This document shows, piece after piece, positions 10,440 to 23,078 of a stretch of DNA of 64,000 nt; positions within the stretch are counted from its first letter, which is position 1, and every line of letters starts with the position of its first letter. The translations under genes and the position numbers were made by a program. The stretch spans positions 9,738,529 through 9,802,528 of the forward strand of contig OZ038451.1 in NCBI GenBank assembly GCA_964036195.1, given 5' to 3'. The stretch comes from Sphaerolaimus hirsutus (lineage: Eukaryota; Nematoda; Chromadorea; Monhysterida; Sphaerolaimidae). The notes under the pieces are model-generated. The model made no database searches. It saw only the letters and a list, made by a program, of their open reading frames with translations, and was not told where the DNA came from.

Positions 10440-13000
10440 ACTTAAAAAGTTATGGTAATGTAGAGTAGAAATGGAGTGCACATTTCAAATCACTGCAATA
10501 AAAAACCCACAAATGCATCATTTCACAAATTGAAAGTTTTTGTGCCCAGGGGTTCATTATCAGGGTTTTAGTAATGTGGTGTCAAAATGGAGTGCATATT
10601 TGAAATCGCTACAATCAGAAACCCACAAACACATCATTTCATGATTTGAAAATTTTTGGCCCTGGGGGTTCATTTTCAGGGTTATGGTAATGTAGTGTCA
10701 AAATGAAGTGCATATTTCAAATCAAGGCAATCAAAAAGCCACAAATGCATCATTTCACAATTTCTAATTTATTAGCCCCATGGGTTCAATTTAAGGCTTA
10801 CAGTAATGTAGAGTTGAAATTGAGTCATTTCAAATCAGTGCAATTAGAAACCTGCAAAATGCATCATTTCACAATAAGAAATTTTTGGGTCTAGGGGTTC
10901 AATTTCAGGGTTTTAGTAATGTAGTGTCAAAATGGAGTGCATATTTGAAATCACTACAATCAGAAACCCACAAATGCATCATTTTATGATTTGAAAGTTT
11001 TTGGCTTAGGGGGTTAATTTTTATGGTTATGGTAATGTAGTGTCAAAATGAAGTGTGATTTCACAAATTGAAAGTTTTTGGCTCCAGAGGTTCATTTTCA
11101 GGGTTATGGTTATGTAGTTTTCAGGGTTATGTAGTGTCAAAATGGATTGCATATTTCAAATCAGTGAAATTAGAAACCCACATCAAATCATTTCACAATT
11201 TCTAATTTTTTAAGCCCTGGGCATATTTGAAATTGCTACACTCAGAAACCCACAAATCCATCATTTTATGGTTTGAAAGTTTTTGGCCCAGGGGGTTCAT
11301 TTTTAGGGTTATGGTAATGTAGTTTCAAAATGAAGTGCATATTTCAAATGAGTGCTATCAGAAACCCGAAAATGCATCATTTCTCAAATTGAAAGTATTT
11401 GGCCCCATGGGTTCATTTTTAGGGTTATGGTAATGTAGTGTCAAAATGGAGTGCATATATCAAATTGGTGCAATCAGAGACCCAAATTTGAAATCAGTGC
11501 AATCAAAAACCCAAAAATGAATGATTTCACAAATTGAAATTTTTTGGCTCCAGAGGTTCATTTTCAGGGTTATGGTTATGTAGTTTTCAGGGTTATGTAG
11601 TGTCAAAACAGAGTGCATATTTCAAATCAGTGCAATTAGAAACCCACATTGGATCATTTCACAATTTCTAATTTTTTAAGCCCTGGGCATATTTGAAATT
11701 GCTACACTCAGAAACCCACAAATACATCATTTTATGGTTTGAAAGTTTTTGGCCCAGGGGGTTCATTTTAGGGTTATGGTAATGTAGTGTCAAAATGAAG
11801 TGCATATTTCAAATGAGTGCTATCAGAAACCCGAAAATGCATCATTTCTCAAATTGAAAGTATTTGGCCCCATGGGTTCATTTTTAGGGTTATGGTAATG
11901 TAGTGTCAAAATGGAGTGCATATATCAAATTGGTGCAATCAGAGACCCAAATTTGAAATCAGTGCAATCAGAAACCCAAAAATGAATGATTTCACAAATT
12001 GAAAGTTTTTGGCTCCAGAGGTTCATTTTCAGGGTTATGGTTATGTAGTTTTCAGGGTTATGTAGTGTCAAAACAGAGTGCATATTTCAAATCAGTGCAA
12101 TTAGAAACCCACATTGAATCATTTCACAATTTCTAATTTTTTAAGCCCTGGGCATATTTGAAATCGCTACACTCAGAAACCCACAAATCCATCATTTTAT
12201 GGTTTGAAAGTTTTTGGCCCAGGGGGTTCATTTTAGGGTTATGGTAATGTAGTGTCAAAATGAAGTGCATATTTCAAATGAGTGCAATCAGAAACCTGAA
12301 AATGCATCATTTCTCAAATTGAAAGTATTTAACCCCATGGGTCCATTTTGAGGGTTATGGTAATGTAGTGTCAAAATGGAGTGCATGTATCAAATCAGTG
12401 CAATCAGAAACCCAAATTTGAAATCAGTGCAATCAGAAACCCAAAAATGCATCATTTCACAAATTGAAAGTTTTTGGTCCCAGTGGTTCATTTTCAGGGT
12501 TATGGTAATGTAGTGTCAAAATGAAGTGCATATTTCAAATGAGTGCAATTAGAAACCCGAAAATGCATCATTTCTCAAATTGAAAGTATTTGGCCCCATG
12601 GGTTCAATAACGGGTTATGGTAATGTAGTGTCAATGGAGTGCATATATCAAATCAGTGCAATCAGAAACCTAAATTTGAAATCAGTGCAATCAGAACCCC
12701 AAAATTGCATCATTTCACAAATTGAAAGATTTTGGCCCCAGTGGTTCATTTTCAGGGTTATGGTAATGTAGTGTCAAAATGGAGTGCATTATATATCAAA
12801 TCAGTGCAATTAGAAACCCACAATGCATCATTTCACAATTTGAAAGTTTTGGCCCCATTTTGGGTTCAATTTCAGGGTTATTGTAATGTACTGTCAGAAT
12901 GGAGTGCATATTTCAAATCATTGTAATCAGTAACCCACAAATGCATTATATCACAATTTATATTTTTTAGCCCTGGGGGCCTCACTTAAGGATTATGGTA
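10440..13000. repeat. Satellite array, about 117-120-bp unit, with a 466-bp higher-order repeat
   Basis: About 20 diverged copies of a unit with GAAACCCACAAATGCATCAT, TTGAAAGTTTTTGGCCC and TTCAGGGTTATGGTAATGTA. A variant reading GGCTCCAGAGGTTCATTTTC occurs at about 11080, 11546 and 12011, so a block of about 466 bp was itself duplicated. Flanks (10300-10370 and 13010-13210) are a shorter AACTCAGCCCCTAATTTG repeat. Confidence 0.85.
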
Positions 13001-13463
13001 ATGTTATTGTTAACTCCCATAAACTCAGCCCCTAATTTGGCAAACACCCATCAACTCAACTCCCAAAAACTCGGCCTCTAATTTGTGAACTTGTGTCAAC
13101 AGCCCCTTATTTTTAAACTTCTGTCAACTCAACCCTAATTTATAAACACCCATCAACTCAACCCTGAATTGTAAACTCAGCCCCTAAAAACTCAAGTCAA
13201 CCCCCTATACATGTGCAATTGCATTCTTGGGAAGCAACTTTGCCATCTACTAACCCTGTTTGTCAAGATTGTGGATCGTGTTTGTAAAGGGCATTTGTAC
13301 TAATAAATAGTGACTGAATTGTGTGCAAAAACACACACGAATTGGGCACAATGAGGCCTGCGATTGTGCCTCCTATCTTTTGCATTGAAGCATCCTTAGC
13401 GTGCAGTTCTCTCGAAATTGTATAGGTGGAGATACCCACTGTAGAGCGGGCGTGTCGAATAAT

Positions 13464-13629
13464 GGCCCCACACACGCTAGCTGACATCGACACCAAATGT
13501 CAACTGGTTCACAGCCCAATACAAAGGTTGTATTTGAACGTGGTTCGTCGGATCGTCAGCAAGCTTTTTATTGGGATGGGAACCAGTTGACATTTGGTGT
13601 CGATGTCAACTAGCGTGTGGAGGGGGGGC
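13464..13629. mobile_element. Palindromic MITE with CACACACGCTAG..TGACATCGACACC arms
   Basis: The left arm reads CACACGCTAGCTGACATCG and CAAATGTCAACTGGTTC; the right arm is its inverse. Same family as 19029-19276, 50686-51263 and 55229-55482. Nothing else is seen in 13260-14080. Confidence 0.7.
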
Positions 13630-14084
13630 ATTATCACCATCCTCCAACCAAATTCGGGCGCGCTGATGATGGAAACAATGCATGGTGCCAGCGCCGCTGA
13701 ATAATGAGCTATGTTTGGTTGAATGATAGACGTTGATCGATCCAACATGTAGATAATCGCTGTTTATCCGCAGACTCTGTCTAGATGTGTAATGGGTTTG
13801 GATGTGTAGCGGCACAGGTTCGTTTCATGCTACATAGCAGTTTTCTTAACTACGGACAGTTTGACCTATGCCTGTCGACATGGCGTCATGAAATGCATAG
13901 TAACAGAGATAACTTACGAGTAGAGATGTACCTAATCGCGAATGAGGTATAAATAGTAACAGCTGATTTGTATTAAAACCTATCAAATATTCAATTGGCG
14001 TATTGAACGGAAGCCTTTCTTAGCATTTATTAAATATTTAGTGAGTTACATATTCATGAATATGTATCTACCTATATCTAAATA

Positions 14085-14767
14085 TGAAGGGTGTGCTTCT
14101 AAAAGTACCGATCTACAAATTTTTCAAATTTGAGTTAGGACCATTTTTGGGGTCCCCATAAAAATGCGCTTCAAAAATATATATAATATGTGGGGGGTGC
14201 GAAATTCAATTTTGAGATATGGGGGGTCGAAAAAAGCAAAAAAATCGCAAAATACAGTTTTTGAAATTTTAAAAGTACCGATCTACAAGCTTTTTCAGCT
14301 TTTGTGTCTTTAAAAGTACCGATCTACACACTTTTTTCAAAATTGTTCTTTTAAATGTACCGATCTGCACATTTTTTTTGTGCTTCTAAAAGTACCGATG
14401 TCAGATCGGCGTCCTGCTGCGCAAAAACTCATTTTGTGCTTTTTTATTATGGGTAAAAGTACCGATCTACAGCTTTCTGATTTTGTGCTTTAAAAAATAC
14501 CGATCTACACGTTATTACCAATTTGTTCCTTTAAAATGTACTGTACTGCAAAAATACAATTCCCTAAATTTTATATAGCTAGTGATATGTGTATAATCAA
14601 TGATTATACCCATGCATGTGGATACCCAACAATATGGCCGAAATACCCTTACCCAAAATTCCCATACCCAATACCCATGTATGGGTATTGCATGCTCCAA
14701 ACTTTCAATCGCGATTATCTCAAAATCGATTTTTTGTAGATCGGTACTTTTAGAAGCACACCCTTCA
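14085..14767. mobile_element. TA-flanked element with TGAAGGGTGTGCTTC ends
   Basis: The ends TGAAGGGTGTGCTTCTAAAA are perfectly inverted at the right end, flanked by TA at 14083-14084 and 14768-14769. Internal short repeats AAAGTACCGATCTACA. A near-identical 2nd copy lies at 21102-22956. No transposase, so non-autonomous; TA duplication fits the Tc1/mariner superfamily. Confidence 0.85.
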
Positions 14768-14819
14768 TATCCACGCTGACAGCCTGTCTATTGTCAAGAC
14801 ATGCACATGCTGATTACTG

Positions 14820-15618
14820 CAGGAACGTAGCCAGGGTTTTTGAGCGGAGGTGGATTGTATACAGAACTCGGCGAACGGGGGAGGGGCGCCCCCCCTAAAA
14901 TTTGACCAATGTAGTAAGAGAATGGCATGGCACCATGGCGCTGGCGCCATGCCATGGCGCCATTGGCGTTGGCATAGGCGCCATGGACCGCTGTATATGT
15001 ACCGTATTTACTCGAAATAACCCCCCCGGGGTGATTGTTTCAGAGTGAGAATTTTTGAGGGAGGTTAAACGAGGGGGGTATTTCGGGGGGGGGGGGGGCT
15101 TATTATTTCGCCAATGAAATTCCAGTACTAAATTGTCGTCTGTAACGTACGTAGATGTAAAAAACTCAACAATAATCGCTATATATGAGTCTATTGACTT
15201 TTAAAAGTATGTAACACTGTTCTAACGTAACAATTCATTGTTTTTGTTTTGCAGTTTTGTCAGATACGTTCTCCGTACACTCAAATGGGGGGGGGGGTAT
15301 TTCGAGGGGGGCTAATAAATTCATGGTGCTCATTTTGAGGGGGGTATTTCGAGACGGGGGTATTTCCAGGAAATACGGAATGTATTTTCAATACATAAAC
15401 ACGTTTGAGACGCTGACGCCAACACATTTAAGGCTGTTGCGACCGCTGAGTTTAAAAAGACCTGTCATGTGATCAAAAATGCGCGCGGCGCGCAAATTTT
15501 TTGAAAATCACTGTAAAAATCGGTCCCGAAATCATGATTTAGTGCCCGTTTCTACTATTAACCGGGAAGGGGGGGTGTGTGGCCACCCCCCCCACCCCCC
15601 CAACTGGCTACATCCTTG
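14820..15618. mobile_element. hAT-like element (CAGGAACGTAGCCAGG), containing a nested TA-flanked MITE
   Basis: Ends CAGGAACGTAGCCAGG / CTGGCTACATCCTTG; flanks GATTACTG (14812-14819) and GATTACAG (15619-15626), one mismatch. A CCGTATTTACTCGAAATA palindrome (15002-15378) sits inside it. Confidence 0.8.
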
Positions 15619-16383
15619 GATTACAGCGTCTCCATACTTTACTCGAGCACTTTTCCAGTGGCTAAATTAATCCAGTTGTATATACTTGGGCAACGTCGCA
15701 CGCAAAATGTCGGAGCAAATAAAATCACACCGCAGTGCAATGGGAATGAGATTTTGCAGAAAATGCACTGCGCGTCGCTTCAAATTGGGATTCACTCCCA
15801 CGCTTGAAGGGGCTAGTCAATAAATAACTGCGTTAGCCGTTATAAAGTATCAAACTTAAAAAGGCTGAATATTCTAGCAAAGTGGGCAGTGGTAAAAAAA
15901 GCGGCGCCGCACTTTAGCACAAGCAGCACGAGATAAACACAGCTCCTTTCATGAACTGAAACGGAAGTTACGTATTATGAGTACGTATACTTTGTGTATA
16001 CATTTTACGGTCTGTAGGTAGCATAGTGAGTGAGCGCATAAATTGTGCATGGGAACAACGTAGCGCAGATGGCAAAATACCGTAAATACTTTGGAAAAGG
16101 TCAATGTAAAAAAAATACATTTTCTTGATTTATAGCATGGATCTTGACGGCTCAATCCAATATTACACAAAGCCAAAATTACAGTATGTATAAAAAAAAA
16201 TATCCGTAGGTGGAGATATTGCAGGATGTCACCCTATAAATTTTTATTTTTGCAAAAATACCCGATTCTGTATTTGGATAGTTTTCCAGAACATGTACAA
16301 AGGCCCTGCGCACACTAATTTTTACATGAAATTTCGAAAACTCATAAAATCTAAAATATCTCATTTAATGAGCTTTGAAAGTA
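15619..16383. other. Stretch without recognisable gene
   Basis: Mixed sequence with short ORFs only. None resembles a protein family I know; no transposon ends found. Confidence 0.4.
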
Positions 16384-17133
16384 CCGTATTACCTCCAATA
16401 TAAGGCATCCCTCTAATATAAGGCATCCCTCTAATATAAGGTACCCTCTAATATAAGGTATAACTTTTGGCTATTTTGAACGCGACGAAAAAAATATAAG
16501 GTACCCTCCAATATAAGGCATACCTCTAATAAATATAAGGCACAGCTGGCTGCGTGCCAAAACGCGCTAAATCATCACAACGGTTGCCAAACATGCCGGA
16601 AAATGATAAAAATGGTGCCGAATGGCACTGCGATAACTGTTCGTCGACTTCCGCCATTTTGTATTTATCATGTACCACTTATTTCGTGCGTTCCAATATG
16701 AAAAAATGAATTGTATCGTTGTTTACTGTTGGTAACATTTCTGGAAAATCTGGCTAAAATAATTGAAGGTACCCTCTATAATAAGGTACCCTCCAATATA
16801 AGGTACCCTCTAATATAAGGTATACTCGGCGTACATGATACTCTGCCCTCGCACTGATTTATGTCTCGTGTTGGAAGCGTGCCAATGATCATTAAATCAT
16901 GCGGTTTCCGTAAAAAGATGAAAAAATTCATCGATGTGTATATGTTAATGAATAACACTATAACAACAATCAATTTTGCATCTTTTTATGCAACTCGCAC
17001 GCGTTAACCATCGTTGGCACACTTCCAGCTGGAACCACGCGTGCAAGGTGTAAAGTAAGCGGAGTATATAACATTTGGCTCAAAAAACTGACGAAAACAA
17101 TATACGGTATACCTTATATTAGAGGTAATACGG
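16384..17133. mobile_element. TA-flanked element with CCGTATTACCTCCAATATAAGG ends
   Basis: Left CCGTATTACCTCCAATATAA, right TATATTAGAGGTAATACGG, TA on both sides. Repeated TCTAATATAAGGTACCC motifs near both ends. Related in its first bases to the CCGTATTACCTCGAAATA family, but with different arms. Confidence 0.75.
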
Positions 17134-17547
17134 TATTTGAGTTTTCCACAATAAGTCATTTATAATCTCCGTCAGCTGTAGTTGACGGCCACCGCCCCAT
17201 TGTAGAAAACTCAAATGTGTTCTAAGCTGATTTGTGAGTTTTCAATTTCATGTGAAAACTAGTGTGCGCAGACACAAAGGGACAGAACAGGTAAACGTCA
17301 AGGTTTTTTGTTTTCCTGACTGTGGCGCAGGCATATTGTAGGCGCAAAAGCATGGATGTGTATTGTGTGGATAATCGGTGCTGTTGGAAAAACCTGTTTA
17401 TGATACCGTACATCCTCGAAAAAGACCCCAGGGGAGTTATTTTTTCGTCAGATTTTTTGAAGGGGGAAATTTTCAAGGAGGAGGAGTTATTCAAGGGAGG
17501 GTTTTTTTCCTCAGAAACTTGGAGTTAGTTCATCGTATATCCAGGTA

Positions 17548-17999
17548 CCGTATTTCCTCGAAATACCCCCGGGGGGTTTATTGTTTCAGAGTGAGAATTT
17601 TGAGGGGGGGGTTAAACGAGGGGGGGGGTATTTCGAGGGGGGGGTTATTATTTCGCCAGAAATTTTTTGAAATCCCAGTACTGAAATGTCGTCTGAAACG
17701 TACGCAGACGGCGAAAAATGCAACAAAAATCGCCATTTATAAGACTCTAAAGACATTTATAAGTGTGTAGACGTACAAACACTGTTCTCACATAACAGAG
17801 TCATCGTTTTTAACGTGTGTTCTGCATTGTCGGGATGACAAACCGCATCCTTTGTCATTTACGTTCTCTATACACTAATATTGGGGGGGGGTATTTCGAG
17901 GGGGGGGGTTTATAAGTTCATAGTGTCCATTTTGAGGGGGGGTATTTCGAGGGGGGGGGGGTATTTCGAGGGGGGGGGGGGTATTTCGAGGAAATACGG
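17548..17999. mobile_element. CCGTATTTCCTCGAAATA palindromic MITE, TA-flanked
   Basis: Ends CCGTATTTCCTCGAAATACC / GAGGAAATACGG with TA flanks; several GAGGGGGGGGTATTTC repeats at the right arm. A fragment of a TATTCGAG variant precedes it (17404-17545), and another variant is at 18130-18272 and 18638-18898. Confidence 0.75.
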
Positions 18000-19028
18000 T
18001 ATTTAACAGTTCAACAACAACAAAAAAGTGGTTACACATTGCATACAAGTCATGTATCTGCTGTCGCTGCCATACCTTAACATTCTTTTGTATTTTCATC
18101 GATCATTTTTGTAAATTTTTAATTCTATAGGATATTGTTCACCCAGAGGGGGGCTTATACAAGAGGGGGAGTTATTCAAGGGGGAGTTATTTTTTCGTCA
18201 GAGTTTTGGAGGGGGAGTTATTCAAGGGAGAGGAGTTATTCGAGGGGGGTTTTATTCGAGGATATACGGTATAAAGTTTTTGAGAACAAAAAACAATAAG
18301 ATATGAGTATAAATAAAAATATAAATAGAATTGCACGTTTTCTACCGCGCGTTGCTAACAAACAACCATTAATGCACGCATACAAAAGGCTCAGCCGCAG
18401 CCATCAGTTTCAGCGAAACGAAACTTGAAGTCTTAAAAAAGGTTTCCAAACCTATAAATAATTTTTTACTTATTTATCCACCGTGTATCGAAATAGGCTC
18501 AAGGTCCCAAAGGCTCGTGAAAAAAATTGTGACGGACGGATCTGAAAATAATACCGGTAATCTACATGCACTGTAATCTGTCCGCACTGATCAGAATCAC
18601 CGGAAGCTAGCTGGCAATGCACGCAAAACATACCATATATTCGAATAAGCCCCCCCCCCTCGAATAAATCCCCCCTGTAAGCTAGGTGAGGAAAAAGAAC
18701 TCCCCCTCTAACGTAAAGACGTTTTATGTTGTGGGAAAACGGTTTATGGGACTAATTAAGGCTGATTAATACAATATATCGATCATAATTTTGCTAAATA
18801 TTCTGATGAAAAAATAACTCCTCCCCGCGAATAACTCCCCAGTCAAAAAATCCTTACAAAAAATAACTCCCCTGTGGACTTATTCGAGGATATACGGTAC
18901 ACTGAATTACCACCCGGGCAGGCGAACAGTAGCCACGAGCATCCAAGTCGGGGAAACAGTCATCACTCGCAGACGGGCGGACAGCCAGTAATTTGTACGG
19001 CTAGCTGCACGGCCGCCGCCGCGCATTT

Positions 19029-19276
19029 GGGCCCACACACACTAGTTGACATTGCAAATTCGTGTCAACTGAATGTCAACTGACTAACACTTTTTAGTCT
19101 GACTAAAAACAATTTTAAAAGCATCACACTTAACAGAATCAATGAAAATTGGACGTCACGATATAAAATTAACTAGGTATGCTCTATCACCTAGAAGAGT
19201 TGAAATCACATAGGTAATTAACCAAAATTGAGTTGACATGGATTTTGATGTCAACTAATAATGTGTATGTGGGCCC
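19029..19276. mobile_element. Palindromic MITE GGGCCCACACAC..ACTAGTTGACAT
   Basis: Bounded by GGGCCCACACACACTAGTTG on the left and its imperfect inverse ending TGTGGGCCC on the right. No reliable duplication because the ends are palindromic. The rest of 18900-20280 shows no gene. Confidence 0.65.
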
Positions 19277-20284
19277 TTAGGGCCGCGCCGAGTGCCGAGA
19301 TGCAAGCGTGCAGACCGGCCGCCCGGCCAATCAGACACTAACTGGGATTGGTGGCTAGCCTATGCAAGCACCTTGGATGCATGCCCAACTTTATCATCCA
19401 TCAAACAGAGTGCAGTCACTTTTGCTATTTACGACTGCAATGTGCAGCCGGCGCCTGGGCGGAAACGCGGAGAAATTAGATATCTCGCTTACCGGGCGCT
19501 TTGCGCTTGAAAAAAACACCTAGAGTTGGTGTTTGGGAAAATTTGATGAAAAAATCAAACAAAAATGTTTGAAATTTTCATTGTTTGTTGCCTTTACAAA
19601 CAAGAAAGTGAAATTCAATATCATGCTAATTGAGTCTGGAATGCATCAGTATACTCCAGCGACATTACACCTTACAATGAAATCTACCATATCCCATCTG
19701 AATAAAAGAACAAACATCATTTTTATTTCATTGTATCAATAAAATCGCTTCTACTTTGGGTGAGTTTGGTGCAGTTTTTAATGTGGTCATGTTTCATGTG
19801 GTTCTTGACTTCAAAATATAGTAACATTCATTGTCAGGCGATCTGTCCGTCCAGTTTGGCACTTTTTATAACGTAAAAACGAACCTACAGAATGTAGGTT
19901 TTGCCACACTTTGGCATAAAGTGACAGAAGAAATAGAACGCCGTGTAGAATATGCGGAGGTCTTTAAAAAAATAAAACCGTATAAAGTTCACTTTTACAA
20001 TTCTATGTAATGAAACAGTACAGCGAAACGCAGCCTGCAGAAGGTCCAGTTCCAGTAGAATGCTTCAAGATTTTGGCCCTCGCTGGGGTGGGGTAGATGG
20101 CAAATCGCTCTTCTGTAAGGATAGATAGCTGAAATTTTTTCTGGGGGGGGGGCTGGGGGAGGCTTGGGGGGGGGCTCACGGGGGCAAAATATATAGGCTT
20201 TTTCAATTAATAGAAGGCAGAAAGGAAAAAATCGCTGAAAACAGGTTAAAAGTAACCCAATTAGGCTCAAAATGGCTAAAAATA

Positions 20285-20714
20285 CCGTATTACCTCGAAA
20301 TACCCCCAGGGGGTTTATTATTTCGCCAGCAAAATTTGAGGGGGGATAATTCGAGGGGGGGGGTTTATTCGAGGGGGGGGTCTATTATTTCGCCAGAAAT
20401 TTTCGGAAATTCCCCACACGCAGACGTAGAAAAATCGGACAATCACATAGATTTATATGTGTTTATAGGCATATATTACTGTATATAGGTACACAAAAAC
20501 CCTTCCATAACGTCACTTAATCATCAGTTTTAACGTGTGTTCTGCATAGTACAGACCACAAACTGCGGTATTTGTCATGTACGTTCACGTTAAACTCAAT
20601 TTTAGGGGGGGGGGTATTTCGAGGGGGGGGGGGGTATTATTTCCTCAGCCAAAATTTAGGGGGGTATTTCGAGGGGGGGTTAATTCAAGGGGGGGATAAT
20701 TCGAGGTAATACGG
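20285..20714. mobile_element. CCGTATTACCTCGAAATA palindromic MITE, TA-flanked
   Basis: CCGTATTACCTCGAAATACC at the left, TCGAGGTAATACGG at the right, TA flanks. Interior shared with 21679-22042 (GTGTGTTCTGCATAGTACAG). Confidence 0.75.
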
Positions 20715-21253
20715 TAGGTATATAACCGTGTGTAGGGGCCAGGGACGTATCCAGGATTTTTGAGCGAGGGGGGGGCTGTTTGTTTACGGGCGTCGGCGAA
20801 CGGGGGGGGGGCTCAGCCCCCCCCCCTAAATTTTTTCCCTGTATAGGGACGGAAAGGCGTTTTGGCGCTAGCGCCATACAAAGGCGCCACGCCATGGCGC
20901 TATTGGCGTTGGCGCCAGCGCCAGGAGCCGCTTTATATGTATGTAAAATGCATACATATGCAGCGAAATTCGCAAAAATGTGTTTATTTCTGAGGATATT
21001 GGTTCGCAGGGGCCGATCCATTGAAATTACATGCATGGGGAAGAAATTGCACGCTTGCGCGCAAAATTTTTAAGAAACATCGGAAAATATATAGGAAAAT
21101 ATGAAGGGTGTGCTTCTAAAAGTACCGATCTACAAATTTTTCAAATTTGAGTTAGGACCATTTTTGGGGTCCCCATAAAAATGCGCTTCAAAAATATATA
21201 TACCTAATATGTGGGGGGTGCGAAATTCAATTTTGAGATATGGGGGTCAAAAA

Positions 21254-22414
21254 TAGGGTGGCAGACGGTACGGCCTTGCGGTAAACCGTACGGTACGGTA
21301 AATTTTCCATTTTGCGGTAAACGGTACGGTACGGTAAATCTTCAATTTTGTGGTAAACGGTACGGTACGGTAAATCTGAAAAGTGCGGTACGCGGTACGG
21401 TATGGTACGGTACGGTAAATTTCCGATTGTCAGAAATGTATCGGTACCGGACTACCGACCACTTTTACTTCATAAATTGACACCAAATTCAGTTACACAA
21501 TTTGATAATGGACTTTCGAACAAAATAACAGTGTGATGACATAAAATTACATTACCCACAATGCAGGGGCTCTATATATAGGCTTTTTCAAGGTGTAGAA
21601 GGAACAAAAGAGAGAAAATAGGTAAAAGTGGGTGAAAAATTGCTAAGTAATTGAAAAATAGGTATAAAATGTCATATACCGTATTTCCTCGAAATACCCC
21701 CGGGGGGTGATTGTTTCATAGTGGTCCCGAGAGGGGGGGGGGGTTAAACGAGGGGGGGGGTATTATTTCACAAGAAATTTTTTGAAAACCAAGTACGAAA
21801 TAGTCGTCTGAAACGTACGCAGACGTCGAAAAATGCAACAAAAACCGCCATTTATAAGGTTCTGTAGACTAATATTAGTATGTAGATGGTATGTACACTG
21901 TTCTAACGTGACACCGACATTGTTTTAACGTGTGTTCTGCAGTACACAGAACACAAACTGCAGTATTTGTCATGTACGTTCCCTTTACACTCAATTTGGG
22001 GGGGGGTATTTCGAGGGGGGGGGGTATTTCAAGGAAATACGGTAGTACAAAAATAGCTGAAAAAAAGCCGTAAGGCATGAATGCCATTGGGGAACAATAT
22101 AGCATCTGGAAGGGCTGAAAATTAGTGAAAACAACATTGTGAAAATTGCGTGCTTGTGCGCAAAAAATTTGCAGAACAGCACATAAATATTTATCACTAT
22201 ATTGAAAAATTTAAGGTAAATCTGAGTAAAATTTACCGCGTAAAATGCGGTAAATGAGTGCGGTACGCGGTACGGTACGGTAAATTTCGGAAAATGCGGT
22301 ACGCGGTACGGTACGGTAAATTTCTAAAATTGCGGTAAACGGTACGGTACGGTACGGTAAATTTCCCAAAAATGCGGTACGGTACGGTACGGTACGGTAA
22401 ATTCTGCCACCCTA
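21254..22414. mobile_element. Third-level hAT-like element with GGTACGGTACGG repeats
   Basis: Ends TAGGGTGGCAGACGG / CTGCCACCCTA, perfect 8-bp duplication GTCAAAAA (21246-21253 and 22415-22422). Both arms carry CGGTACGGTAAATTT minisatellite units. The intact sister copy near 14230 shows the unoccupied site. Confidence 0.9.
21679..22042. mobile_element. Fourth-level CCGTATTTCCTCGAAATA MITE
   Basis: Ends CCGTATTTCCTCGAAATACC / AAGGAAATACGG with TA flanks, lying between the two arms of the third-level element. Confidence 0.8.
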
Positions 22415-23078
22415 GTCAAAAAAGCAAAAAAATCGCAAAATACAGTTTTTGAAATTTTAAAAGTACCGATCTACAAGCTTTTTCAGCTTTTGTGTCTTTA
22501 AAAGTACCAATCTACACACTTTTTTCAAAATTGTTCTTTTAAATGTACCGATCTGCACATTATTTTTTGTGCTTCTAAAAGTACCGATGTCAGATTGGTG
22601 TCCGGTTGCGCAAAAACTCATTTTGTGCTTTTTTATTATGGGTAAAAGTACCGATCTACAGCTTTCTGATTTTGTGCTTTAAAAAATACCGATCTACACG
22701 CTATTACCAATTTGTTCCTTTAAAATGTACTGTACTACAAAAATACAATTCCCTAAATTTTATATAGCTAGTGTTATGTGTATAATCAATGATTATACCC
22801 ATGCATGTGGATACCCAACAATATGGCCGAAATACCCTTACCCAAAATTCCTATACCCAATACCCATGTATGGGTATTGCATGCTCCAAAGTTTCAATCG
22901 CGATTATCTCAAAATCGATTTTTTGTAGATCGGTACTTTTAGAAGCACACCCTTCATATGCATTTTCCGGGACTTTTTGGGTCTCACCCGGGAAGGGGGG
23001 GGGGCTGCAGCCCCCCACGCCCCCCCTGGATACGTCCTTGGTAGGGGCAAAAGCCGCGATTTAGAAGGTAAAGAACTA

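Larger units (their letters stand above)
21102..22956. mobile_element. Second-level TA-flanked element (TGAAGGGTGTGCTTC ends)
   Basis: Near-identical to 14085-14767 but split by a 1161-bp insertion. Minus that insertion and its duplication it is about 686 bp, against 683 bp for the other copy. TA at 21100-21101 and 22957-22958. Confidence 0.9.
20740..23040. mobile_element. Outer hAT-like element of a four-level nested stack
   Basis: Ends CAGGGACGTATCCAGG / CCTGGATACGTCCTTG with the perfect 8-bp duplication GTAGGGGC (20732-20739 and 23041-23048). It is interrupted by the TA-flanked element 21102-22956. Its own sequence has the CATGGCGCC-rich self-complementary block at about 20865-20930. Confidence 0.9.

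Noticed and set aside
9040-13000. CRISPR-like array from regular repeats
   Set aside because: Tandem satellite without unique spacers, in animal DNA.
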